Below the pieces are notes generated by a model. The model was not told the origin of the DNA. It was given only the letters and a program-made list of their open reading frames with translations, and ran no database searches. Of a stretch of DNA of 64,000 bases, positions 52,382 to 59,881 are shown piece by piece; position 1 is the first letter of the stretch, and every line of letters begins with the position of its first letter. The position numbers and the translations under genes are program-made. Location: the NCBI GenBank assembly GCA_023958095.1, contig JAMLGJ010000017.1, forward strand, positions 16,163-80,162, written 5' to 3'. This DNA is from Microthrixaceae bacterium. Lineage in GTDB: Bacteria; Actinomycetota; Acidimicrobiia; Acidimicrobiales; Microtrichaceae.

Positions 52382-54169
52382 TCAGTCCTCGTCGCTGCCC
52401 ACTCCGTGGTGGACCCTGAAGAGGTTGTCCGGGTCGACCTCGTGTTTGACCTGGAGCAGCCGCTCGTAGTTGTCGCCCCAGAACTCCTGTTTCCAGTCCT
52501 CGGTGAAGAAGCTCGCCTCGTTGGCGTATGCCCCCTGGCCGGGAAGGGCTTCACGGATGATCGAGAAGGCTTCGTTCACCTGCTCACGTGACGACTCAGC
52601 GACGGCCGTGTCGGGTTCGTGGCCCTCTACCCCCGGGTACGCAGGTGCCTGCGCGGCCGCCATGATGATCAGCGCCGCAGCGTCGAAGGCACCCGGGTGC
52701 AACGACGTCTGCCGGTCGCGCTCGAGTGCCTCGGGTGCCGCTCCGGAGAGGCCCTTGTTGCTCTGGATCGTGAAGCCGCGAATCCTGGAGGCCTCCACGA
52801 TCATCCGCACCAGCTGATCGGGCCGCTCGGTGTACATCGACAACGGCAACCACCTGGACTCATAGGCCGACCAGTAGGCGGACACCTCACCGGAGTTGCC
52901 CGCCCACCAGTACTGGTTGTCGGGTTGGTTCGCCCTGGGGTCCGCCACGACGTCATCCGGTGCGTTCTCGTTCCACCACATCAGGTCCCAGACGTGTTCG
53001 AAGGGGATCTCGGTGAAGGTCACGTCCACCTCGAAACCGCTGCCCGGGGCACCCAGTGGATCGAGGAAGGGTGCCCATGTCGCCCGTGCCTCCGCCTCGG
53101 TGAGCTCCAGCCAGGTGAGAGCCAGCTCGACGGTGTTGTCGTCGTTGAAGCGCACCTGTTCACCCCACGAGGGATTGTTCAGCGCCTCCGGGTAGAACTC
53201 CACGTAGCGACGGACCAGCTCCTCGTAGGCGGCGTCGTCGGCAGCTGCGATGGTCCCGGTCACCGTGCCGGTGAGCGACGGGATCGGGTGGGCGAGCAGC
53301 GTGGTCGAGGCGACGATCCCGAAGGTGGAGCCGCCGCCTCCGCGCAGGGCCCAGAACAGGTCGGGCTCGTTGTACTGGTTGGCGACCCGCACCTCGCCGT
53401 CCGCGGTGACCACGGTGAACTGCAGCACCCCACCGGCTCCGGTGCCGAAGGCCTTCGAGTAGCTGCCGAACCCGCTGCCCTGGATGAACCCACCCGAGGC
53501 CCCGACGCTCGTGCACCCCCCGCCCTGGACGTACAGACCCGCCTCGGTCGCGGCGCCGTAGGCCTCGAGCCACCGCGTACCTGCGCCGACGGTGAGGGCC
53601 GGTACACCCTCGGTGCCCGCCGGTGCACCGTCGGGAACGAAGCTGTCGTGCCTGTTGATGTTGCGCATGTGGTGGGTCCACACCAGGAGTGAGTCGGCTG
53701 CGTTGTTGCGGCCCAGGTAGTCGTGTCCGGTTCCCTTCACCACCAGGCGCACATCGTGCTCGCGGGCGAAGTCGACCGCCGCCGCGATGTCCCGGGCTGA
53801 CTGGGCGGCCACCGCGTACGGGCTCACCTCGGTGGTCCAGGCATCCAACCAGCCGGTCGACTGGGTGGCCCCGGCCAGGTCCTCGTGCACGAACGGGTTC
53901 TCGAGGGCCTTCAGATCCTCGGTGCAGGCGTCGCCGCCGGCATCCGAGGCGCAGGCCACCGTGGGTGACACCGGGCGGATGAGCCGACCGCCGACGCGTT
54001 CGTTGAGGGCCTCCCAGTCGGACTCCGACGGCCAGTTCGCAGGGCGACCCGGAGCTGCGCCCGCTCCGGAACCTCCGCCGGTGTCGCTGGAGCTGCACGC
54101 CGACACCGCGGCCGCACCCGAAGCGGCTCCGGCCCCCACCAACAGGTTGCGTCGACTGAGCAGTCCCAC
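52382..54169 (-). CDS. Tat-exported FAD-linked oxidase (berberine bridge type, bicovalent flavin)
   Basis: A 595-residue oxidase. A Tat signal (SRRNLLVGAG) ends in a lipobox (AAVSAC). The FAD-binding domain (about 95-280) has GTGHDYLGRNN, whose His, and GGGCTSVGASGGF, whose Cys, are the positions used for double covalent FAD attachment in BBE enzymes. The BBE C-terminal motif region (FWGDNYERLLQVKHEVDPDNLF) is intact. Such enzymes oxidise sugars, alcohols or alkaloids with O2. AGGAGG eight bases before GTG 54169 fixes the start. It converges on the MFS-YbaK gene 11 bp away. Confidence 0.85.
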   Translation of the reverse strand: MGLLSRRNLLVGAGAASGAAAVSACSSSDTGGGSGAGAAPGRPANWPSESDWEALNERVGGRLIRPVSPTVACASDAGGDACTEDLKALENPFVHEDLAGATQSTGWLDAWTTEVSPYAVAAQSARDIAAAVDFAREHDVRLVVKGTGHDYLGRNNAADSLLVWTHHMRNINRHDSFVPDGAPAGTEGVPALTVGAGTRWLEAYGAATEAGLYVQGGGCTSVGASGGFIQGSGFGSYSKAFGTGAGGVLQFTVVTADGEVRVANQYNEPDLFWALRGGGGSTFGIVASTTLLAHPIPSLTGTVTGTIAAADDAAYEELVRRYVEFYPEALNNPSWGEQVRFNDDNTVELALTWLELTEAEARATWAPFLDPLGAPGSGFEVDVTFTEIPFEHVWDLMWWNENAPDDVVADPRANQPDNQYWWAGNSGEVSAYWSAYESRWLPLSMYTERPDQLVRMIVEASRIRGFTIQSNKGLSGAAPEALERDRQTSLHPGAFDAAALIIMAAAQAPAYPGVEGHEPDTAVAESSREQVNEAFSIIREALPGQGAYANEASFFTEDWKQEFWGDNYERLLQVKHEVDPDNLFRVHHGVGSDED

Positions 54170-54382
54170 GGGATCCACCTCCTGGCTCGATCCCGCTCCA
54201 GATCGGCCGGTGGGGCCTCGACTTGAGCACACATGGGCGAAGGTGCCCGTGCACGGGATCCGGGCAGGCACCTCGTTCGTCCCGCGACGCCGTTGTGGCG
54301 CGGACCCCGTTGGCCGGTTGCTGGACTGGATGCAGCGGCACTCCCGACCGACCTGGTCAACAGGTCCGTGCGGCCGGCACCA

Positions 54383-55123
54383 TCAGGTGAGGGCGTCGAC
54401 CAGCAGCGACACCGCGGACGCGAGCAGCACGGCCAGCACAACCCGGTCGAACGCGGCTCCGGCGAACCGGTCGCGCAGCTTCACCCCCAACGGGGTCACG
54501 ATCACGACCGGGACCGCGGCTGCGAGCGCGCCCAGCAGTCGGTCGAGGTCGAACTGGCCCTGGGTGGCGAGCACGACGATCTGTGCCGCGCCGATCACAC
54601 CGAAGATGAGCGTGACGGTGTGGACGAACGCCCGCGGCGCCAGCCGGTACCCGTGCACCCAGGTGGCCACCACCGGTCCGGACACCCCTACAGAACCCTG
54701 GAGGAGCCCCGCGACCGTGCCCACTGCGGGAGAGAAGCGCCGGCCGGTGCGTTCGCTGATCGCCAGGTCGGGTCGTCGCAGGAAGTTGAACACGAACACC
54801 GCGATCGAGGTGGCGAGCAACACCAGCAGTGGTTCCTCGGGGACGGTGACCAGGGCGACGGTGCCCACCACGGCCCCGACGATGCCGAAGCCCAACAGGG
54901 TTGGCAGGTCACGCGCCTGGTCGTGGGTGTCGCGGCTCTCCCAGCAGAGGTACACGTTGGCCGCGAGGTTCGGTAGCGCCACGATCACCACGGCCTCCTC
55001 GACCCCGAGCGCCAGGGCGACGATCGGCACCGCCAACACGGGGTAGCCCATGCCTGCCACGCTCTTGACCGTCGCACCCAACAGCGAGGCGAGGACCACG
55101 ACCGCGAACTGGGTGCCGCTCAA
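54383..55123 (-). CDS. TauE/SafE (TSUP) family permease
   Basis: A 246-residue membrane protein with about eight helices. The repeated TSUP motifs are seen as GMGYPVLAVPIVALALG in the first half and LLQGSVGVSGPVVATWVHG in the second. The family carries sulfite, sulfoacetate or other organosulfonates and carboxylates. The start is TTG 55123; no better start is visible. The 210 bp between it and the oxidase show no other gene. Confidence 0.75.
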   Translation of the reverse strand: MSGTQFAVVVLASLLGATVKSVAGMGYPVLAVPIVALALGVEEAVVIVALPNLAANVYLCWESRDTHDQARDLPTLLGFGIVGAVVGTVALVTVPEEPLLVLLATSIAVFVFNFLRRPDLAISERTGRRFSPAVGTVAGLLQGSVGVSGPVVATWVHGYRLAPRAFVHTVTLIFGVIGAAQIVVLATQGQFDLDRLLGALAAAVPVVIVTPLGVKLRDRFAGAAFDRVVLAVLLASAVSLLVDALT

Positions 55124-55230
55124 GGCGTCACGGCGCCTGCTCGCTTCGGGCGCGTCGCTCGTCGGTCACCGCAAGAGGGTACGCGGCCGACCTGTCCGCG
55201 CCCTCGGACAGGTCGGCGCCCCGATGCCGG

Positions 55231-55890
55231 TCAGGGGGTGCGGCCGTTCCACGCCACCAGACGCTCGATCGCCTCTGCGTCGTCGGGCACCTCAACCGCG
55301 GGTCCGAACGGATCGGTCCACGGCACTCCCGGCGGCAGCTGTTCCCTGAAGACGTTCCACATCTCGGTTCGGTCGGCCATCGGCAGCTGCTCGTGGATCG
55401 CCCAGTCCGCGAACCCGACCGCGGCCTCGTCCCAGTCCGGGTCCTGTCCCGTGGCCCGGGCGATCTCCCAGGTGTGCACGAGCAGCTCGTTGACGTAGGT
55501 GCCGAGCACCTCGCGACCGGGGAACTCGCCCCACGGCACGATGGTGGGACGGTCGAGGGTCTCCTCTCCCCAGGCGGCGTGCACCTCCCCTGCTGCCGAT
55601 GCGAGCGCTGGCGCCCATTCGCCGGCAGGCACATCCGATGCATCATGGGGCCAGTTCGACGGTGGCTCACCACGCCCCGCCAACGCCAGGTTGCGCAACG
55701 CCATGACCAGGTGCTCCGCGAGGTCGCCAACGGTCATCGGCCCGCACGTGGTGGGCAGGTCGTACTGGTCGGGTGTGAGCGCCTCGACCGCCGCGCGAGC
55801 TGTGGTCACCGCAGAGGCGACATGTGCTCGTGGGTCGTCCGCCGTGAGCATCTCGGGGATCGTGGTCGTGTGTGTGTTCTGGTCTGTCAT
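55231..55890 (-). CDS. TIGR03086 family metal-binding (DinB-like) protein
   Basis: A 219-residue protein with the TIGR03086 layout: CGPMTVGDLAEHLVMALRN (His ligand) and VLGTYVNELLVHTWEIARATG (second His), followed by the C-terminal FGPAVEVPDDAEAIERLVAWNGR. The family binds a divalent metal, probably uses mycothiol or a related thiol, and has no fixed reaction. It is divergent from a WYL regulator, which probably controls it. Confidence 0.8.
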   Translation of the reverse strand: MTDQNTHTTTIPEMLTADDPRAHVASAVTTARAAVEALTPDQYDLPTTCGPMTVGDLAEHLVMALRNLALAGRGEPPSNWPHDASDVPAGEWAPALASAAGEVHAAWGEETLDRPTIVPWGEFPGREVLGTYVNELLVHTWEIARATGQDPDWDEAAVGFADWAIHEQLPMADRTEMWNVFREQLPPGVPWTDPFGPAVEVPDDAEAIERLVAWNGRTP

Positions 55891-55921
55891 GTTTCGAGCA
55901 TGCGACACCAAACCGGTCATC

Positions 55922-55941
55922 TTCTGGCCAGTTCTGGTGGG
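55922..55941. promoter_or_regulatory. TTCTGG direct repeat, candidate WYL-regulator site
   Basis: TTCTGG at 55922-55927 and 55932-55937, ten bases (one helical turn) apart, in the 62-bp gap between the divergent TIGR03086 and WYL genes. A CTGGCCAG palindrome overlaps the first copy. Confidence 0.4.
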
Positions 55942-55952
55942 ATCATCCAGAC

Positions 55953-56909
55953 ATGCGCGCTGACCGACTCGTGTCGATCCTGATGATGTTGCAGACCCGC
56001 GGCCGGGTGACCGCCGCGCAGGTCGCCGAGGAGCTCGAGGTCTCCGAACGCACCGCCCGCCGCGACCTGGAGGCACTGTCGATGGCCGGAGTGCCCGTCT
56101 ACTCCCAGCAGGGCCGCGGCGGGGGCTGGCGCCTCGCCGGGGGCGGCCGCATCGACCTGTCGGGGTTCAACGCCGATGAGACACGCGCGCTGTTCCTGCT
56201 CGCGGGCCCACGCGCTGGCGCTTCACCACAGCTTCGCTCCGCGCTCCGCAAGCTGGTCCGGGCACTGCCCGAACCGCTGCGGGCCGGCGCCGAGACGGCG
56301 GCCGGGTCGGTCGTGGTCGACACCGCCGACTGGGACCGCACTCGCGGCGAGCCGAGGCGCCCACCGATGCTCGATGTGATCGAGGCGGCAACGATCGACG
56401 GTGTGTGCGTGGAGATCTCCTACACCGCTCGCGGTGGGGCCGGCAGCACACGGCTGGTGCACCCTCTCGGCCTGGCCACGAAGGGTGCCAACTGGTACCT
56501 GGTGGCCGACACCGACAACGGCATGCGCACCTTCCGTGTGGACCGCATCGACTCCGCGGAGCGAACCGACCAGCCCGTTGAACGTCCCGAGGGGTTCGAC
56601 CTCGCCGGGCACTGGGCAGAGGCGGTGAGACGCATGGACGAGATCCGCAGTCCGGTCATCGCCACCGGAACCACCAGCAACGAGTGGATGGGCCTGCTGC
56701 GCATGGTGTTCGGCAAGCGGGTGACGGTGACCGGCAACGCCGACGGGGAGGACCGGGTGGCGATCGAGCTGCGCGGGGCCTCCGTCCGGGCACTCGCAGC
56801 AGAGGTGGCCGGGTTCGGCAATCTGGTCAACATCGATTCACCCGGTGAACTGCTCCAGATGCTCGGGGACATCGGTGAACAGCTCACCGCCATGTACCGC
56901 ACCGGCTGA
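55953..56909 (+). CDS. HTH-WYL-WCX transcriptional regulator (YafY-like)
   Basis: A 318-residue regulator. The N-terminal HTH_11 (about 1-55) has VTAAQVAEELEVSERTARRDLEAL. A WYL domain (about 140-215) contains HPLGLATKGANWYLVADTD, and a WCX C-terminal domain (about 235-315) follows. WYL domains sense nucleic acid or nucleotide-like ligands; many act as repressors of their divergent neighbour. Here that is the TIGR03086 gene, which shares the 62-bp promoter gap. Confidence 0.85.
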   Translation: MRADRLVSILMMLQTRGRVTAAQVAEELEVSERTARRDLEALSMAGVPVYSQQGRGGGWRLAGGGRIDLSGFNADETRALFLLAGPRAGASPQLRSALRKLVRALPEPLRAGAETAAGSVVVDTADWDRTRGEPRRPPMLDVIEAATIDGVCVEISYTARGGAGSTRLVHPLGLATKGANWYLVADTDNGMRTFRVDRIDSAERTDQPVERPEGFDLAGHWAEAVRRMDEIRSPVIATGTTSNEWMGLLRMVFGKRVTVTGNADGEDRVAIELRGASVRALAAEVAGFGNLVNIDSPGELLQMLGDIGEQLTAMYRTG

Positions 56910-56953
56910 TCGAACCGTCCAACCGGTCCTCGGAACCGCAACGAATGCTGCCC

Positions 56954-57892
56954 TCAGAGGTCGAACGACTCGCCGACCATCTCCTCCGAGAGGGTCCACA
57001 GGTCCCTGGCCACTTCCGGTGACGTCGCGTACCGCATCACACCCGGGGACTCCTCGGGGTCGTCGATGACCGGGGCGACCGCACAGTCCTCGCAATAGCG
57101 GCCACCTACCTCGTCGGGATCCGCGACCACACCGGCCCACAGCGAGGTGGCCGCTCCCTGGGGCACGGTCTTCCACTCGAGCTCGCGTGCGCCGCGGTTC
57201 TCCAACAGCGCGGCGACCGACTCCTCGGTGAGGTGACGGCCGAGTTCGGTGATGATCCCACCCGGGTGCACCGAAGCCGCCCGCACACCACGGTCCAGCA
57301 GGCGACGGTCCAGCTCGACCGCGAACAGTGCGTTGGCGGTCTTGGCCCGGCCATACGCGACCCACTCGTCGTAGGCGGTTCGCTCGAAGCCGGGATCCTC
57401 CAGGTCCACCTCACCGAAACGGTGGCCTGCCGAGGACAACACCACGATCCGTGCCGGGTTCCCGTCGACCATTAGCGGCACCAGGCGGTTCACCAGCACG
57501 AAGTGGCCGAGGTGGTTCGTGCCGAACTGCATCTCGAACCCGTCGTTCGTGGTCGCCTGCGGGCACGCCATGATCCCCGCGTTCGCGATCAACAGGTCGA
57601 TCCGGTCGTGCCCCTCCGACACGAACCGGTCCGTGAAGGCCCGCACCGAGGCGAGAGATGCCAGGTCCGCCTCGTACAGCTCCACGCCCTGTGCACCGGC
57701 CTCCTCGAGAGCGTCCCTGGCCTTGTCGAGGTTGCGCACGACGCCCGCAACCGAGGCGCCGTGGGCGCTCAGGGAGCGGGCCGATTCGAGGCCGAGCCCG
57801 GTGGACACACCGGTGATCACCGCCCTGGTCCCGGTGAGGTCGAGGCCCTCGAGGACGTCGTCGGTCGTGGTGTCGAACCCGAATGCGCTCAT
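56954..57892 (-). CDS. Short-chain dehydrogenase (retinol dehydrogenase/WWOX-like)
   Basis: A 312-residue SDR. Cofactor motif TGVSTGLG (about 27-34), NAG in LLIANAGIMA, the catalytic Ser in LSSAGHR and the YGRAK pair (Tyr, Lys) are all present, followed by the HPGGI segment. The layout matches RDH/WWOX-like oxidoreductases; the substrate is unknown. ATG 57892 is chosen. Confidence 0.85.
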   Translation of the reverse strand: MSAFGFDTTTDDVLEGLDLTGTRAVITGVSTGLGLESARSLSAHGASVAGVVRNLDKARDALEEAGAQGVELYEADLASLASVRAFTDRFVSEGHDRIDLLIANAGIMACPQATTNDGFEMQFGTNHLGHFVLVNRLVPLMVDGNPARIVVLSSAGHRFGEVDLEDPGFERTAYDEWVAYGRAKTANALFAVELDRRLLDRGVRAASVHPGGIITELGRHLTEESVAALLENRGARELEWKTVPQGAATSLWAGVVADPDEVGGRYCEDCAVAPVIDDPEESPGVMRYATSPEVARDLWTLSEEMVGESFDL

Positions 57893-57964
57893 CGAGCGAT
57901 GCTGCACCCGAACGGTCCGGTGCGCAACAGCGCAACCATGACATCCATGCTGGAACACCTACCT

Positions 57965-58687
57965 TCACGCAGCGAGTACCTCGTGGGGAGAGCAGTCCGG
58001 TTCCCGCAACCCTCGGGCGATGAGCCACGTTGCGAGAACCACGCCGTGGAGAGCCAATGGCGCGTTCATCGCCAGGTAGTGGGTGGTGACGACGTCGGTC
58101 ACCCCGAGCAGCACCTGGGCGCTGGCCACGATGGCGAGTGCTGTGCCGGCAATACCTCACACCGACAACCAGCGAGGCACCAGGCGCCAGCGGTGGAGGA
58201 CGCCGAGCAGGAGGAGGTCGCCGAGGGACAGCGCCAGGATCAGCGCGACGTGGTTGACCAGGTCGCGGCCCAATCGCATCAAGTCACCGATCACCTCCAG
58301 CAGCGCCGGATCCCAGCTGCCCTCCACGGCTGCATCTCCCAGCACGATGAACAACGGCAGGAGGATCACTCCGACCAGGTGGAATGCTCCCGCTACGAGC
58401 CGGAAACCCAGGAAGCCTGCCGCGAGCATCTCGCTGCGACGCCTGAGAATCGGGAAGAGACACAAGGCGAACCCGACCGAGGCCGGCACCATCAACGCCT
58501 GAGCACCCGCTCCGCGGAGCACCTCCCCGTGGCGCGCCGTCAGATCCACGAGCGGACCCGCTTCATCGACGACGGGGACCACGCTGAAGGCACCGACGGC
58601 CATCGCGAAGAGCGCGAGGATCCCGGCAAGCGTCGTGGAGCGACGGTCGGATGTGGGAGGCGCCACTGCGTCGAGGGTGCCGCTCAT
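57965..58687 (-). pseudogene. DUF4386 membrane protein interrupted by an in-frame TGA
   Basis: Reading from ATG 58687 gives 176 residues of a DUF4386-type multi-helix protein ending LVPRWLSV, then TGA at 58157-58159. The same frame continues for 63 more codons to the next stop (57965-57967), with GIAGTALAIVASAQVLLGVTDVV and a final helix matching the usual C-terminus of the family. TGA stands where Trp (TGG) is expected, so it is one base from intact. The ATG overlaps the stop of the upstream reductase gene (ATGA). It is either a recent nonsense mutation, a base error, or rarely recoding. With TetR operators upstream it belongs to the TetR-controlled operon. Confidence 0.7.
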
Positions 58688-59061
58688 CGCTCGGCAACCC
58701 GGTTCATCCGCAGGAACTGATGGATTCGCAGGACCCGCGGCGGCAGGGCCACGTCTTCCGACACCAGTTCCTCTGCCTGCTGGCGGTCGATGAGTCGTGG
58801 CTGGGCCAGATCCACCTCCTCGCCGTTTGCCCTGAGCCGCGCGACGCCCGACTCGAGGACGTTCCTGACCCAGTCGGACCGTGGCCCGTAGACGGGCACG
58901 AGCAGGTAGCCACCCTCGACCGGGTGGGCGTCCATCGGGGTCCGGTAGGTGCGGCCAGACCTCCTGCCGACGTGTTCCAGCACGGGCCACCGACCACTCG
59001 CCACGGCCCTGGGATTGAACAGCCGCTTGTTGACGTGACCCCACCATCTGGGCATTGGCAT
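58684..59061 (-). CDS. F420/deazaflavin-dependent nitroreductase family protein (DUF385-like)
   Basis: A 125-residue protein. It has FNPRAVASGRWPVLEHVGRRSGRTYRTPM (about 14-43), YLLVPVYGPRSDWVRNVL and RLRANGEEVDL, the core of the actinobacterial F420 nitroreductase group. AAGGAG six bases before ATG 59061 supports this start; ATG 59076 is the longer alternative. It is divergent from a TetR gene across two CTTAC/GTAAG palindromes and overlaps the DUF4386 gene by four bases. Confidence 0.75.
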   Translation of the reverse strand: MPMPRWWGHVNKRLFNPRAVASGRWPVLEHVGRRSGRTYRTPMDAHPVEGGYLLVPVYGPRSDWVRNVLESGVARLRANGEEVDLAQPRLIDRQQAEELVSEDVALPPRVLRIHQFLRMNRVAER

Positions 59062-59095
59062 CGGCATCTCCTTCATCTCATGGCACCTTGCGCCA

Positions 59096-59113
59096 ACCTT
59101 ACGCTCGTAAGGT
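59096..59113. promoter_or_regulatory. TetR operator O1 of the second divergon (7-4-7 palindrome)
   Basis: ACCTTAC-GCTC-GTAAGGT, a perfect palindrome. The half-site CTTAC/GTAAG is the same as at 13916-13964, but with a 4-nt instead of 3-nt spacer. Confidence 0.7.
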
Positions 59114-59115
59114 AC

Positions 59116-59129
59116 CTTACGTATGTAAG
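59116..59129. promoter_or_regulatory. TetR operator O2 of the second divergon
   Basis: CTTAC-GTAT-GTAAG, directly after operator O1. A possible -10 (TAAGAT, 59126-59131) for the TetR gene overlaps its right half, giving autorepression. Confidence 0.65.
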
Positions 59130-59165
59130 ATGATCAACCCATGGCCGCCCTGAATCGGAGCCACC

Positions 59166-59828
59166 GTGATGCCGCCCAGCAGAGCCCGTCGACCACTCAG
59201 CAAGGAGCGAGTGCTCGACGCCGCCATCGCCGTCGCGGACCGTGGCGGCGTCGAATCGATCACGATGCGCCGCGTTGCACAGGAGCTGGGCGTCGAGGCG
59301 ATGTCGCTCTACCACCACGTGCCGAACAAGGAGGCCATCCTCGACGGCGTGGTGGATCGGGTCTTCGAGGAGATCGAGATGCCTGACCTCGACGGCGCGG
59401 CAGACTGGCGCGACAACCTGCGCTCCCGAGCGCGCTCGACGCGGGAGGTGCTGTCGAGACACCGTTGGGCACTCGGCCTGATGGACTCACGCCGAAACCC
59501 CGGTCCCGCGACGCTGCGCCACCACGATGCGGTTCTGGGCGTGCTCCGCAGGGCCGGCTTCACACTGCCGATGGCAGCGCACGCCGTGTCGGTGCTCGAC
59601 AGCTACGTGGGAGGGTTCGTCCTACAGGAGTCCGCCCTGCCCGCAACGACCGGCGATGAACTCGAAGAGGTCGCCAAGGGCATCCTGGAGGAAGTCCCCG
59701 GCGACGCGTTGCCCTACCTGCGGGAGCTGATCGAGGACCACGCCCTCGATCCCGGCTACGACCCACTGAGCGAGTTCGATGCGGGGCTCGAGCTGATCCT
59801 GGATGCGTTGGACCAACAGCTGAACTGA
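59166..59828 (+). CDS. TetR-family repressor (paralogue of the one at 14054)
   Basis: A 220-residue TetR regulator. Its HTH (LGVEAMSLYHHV) is nearly identical to that of the 14054 gene, and the ligand domain follows the same plan (SRHRWALGLMDSR, VLDSYVGGF). The start is GTG 59166 or ATG 59169. It controls the divergent reductase-DUF4386 operon through the two palindromes. Similar recognition helices and half-sites suggest the two repressors could bind each other's operators. Confidence 0.85.
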   Translation: MMPPSRARRPLSKERVLDAAIAVADRGGVESITMRRVAQELGVEAMSLYHHVPNKEAILDGVVDRVFEEIEMPDLDGAADWRDNLRSRARSTREVLSRHRWALGLMDSRRNPGPATLRHHDAVLGVLRRAGFTLPMAAHAVSVLDSYVGGFVLQESALPATTGDELEEVAKGILEEVPGDALPYLRELIEDHALDPGYDPLSEFDAGLELILDALDQQLN

Positions 59829-59881
59829 GCTGCGGGCAGCGCAACGTCCACCCCGAGTGGGCAGACCCCCTCGACGAGGCC

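Noticed and set aside
54170..54382. Possible gene in the gap between the flavin oxidase and TSUP permease
   Set aside because: Frames are short or antisense extensions of neighbours with no RBS or domain.
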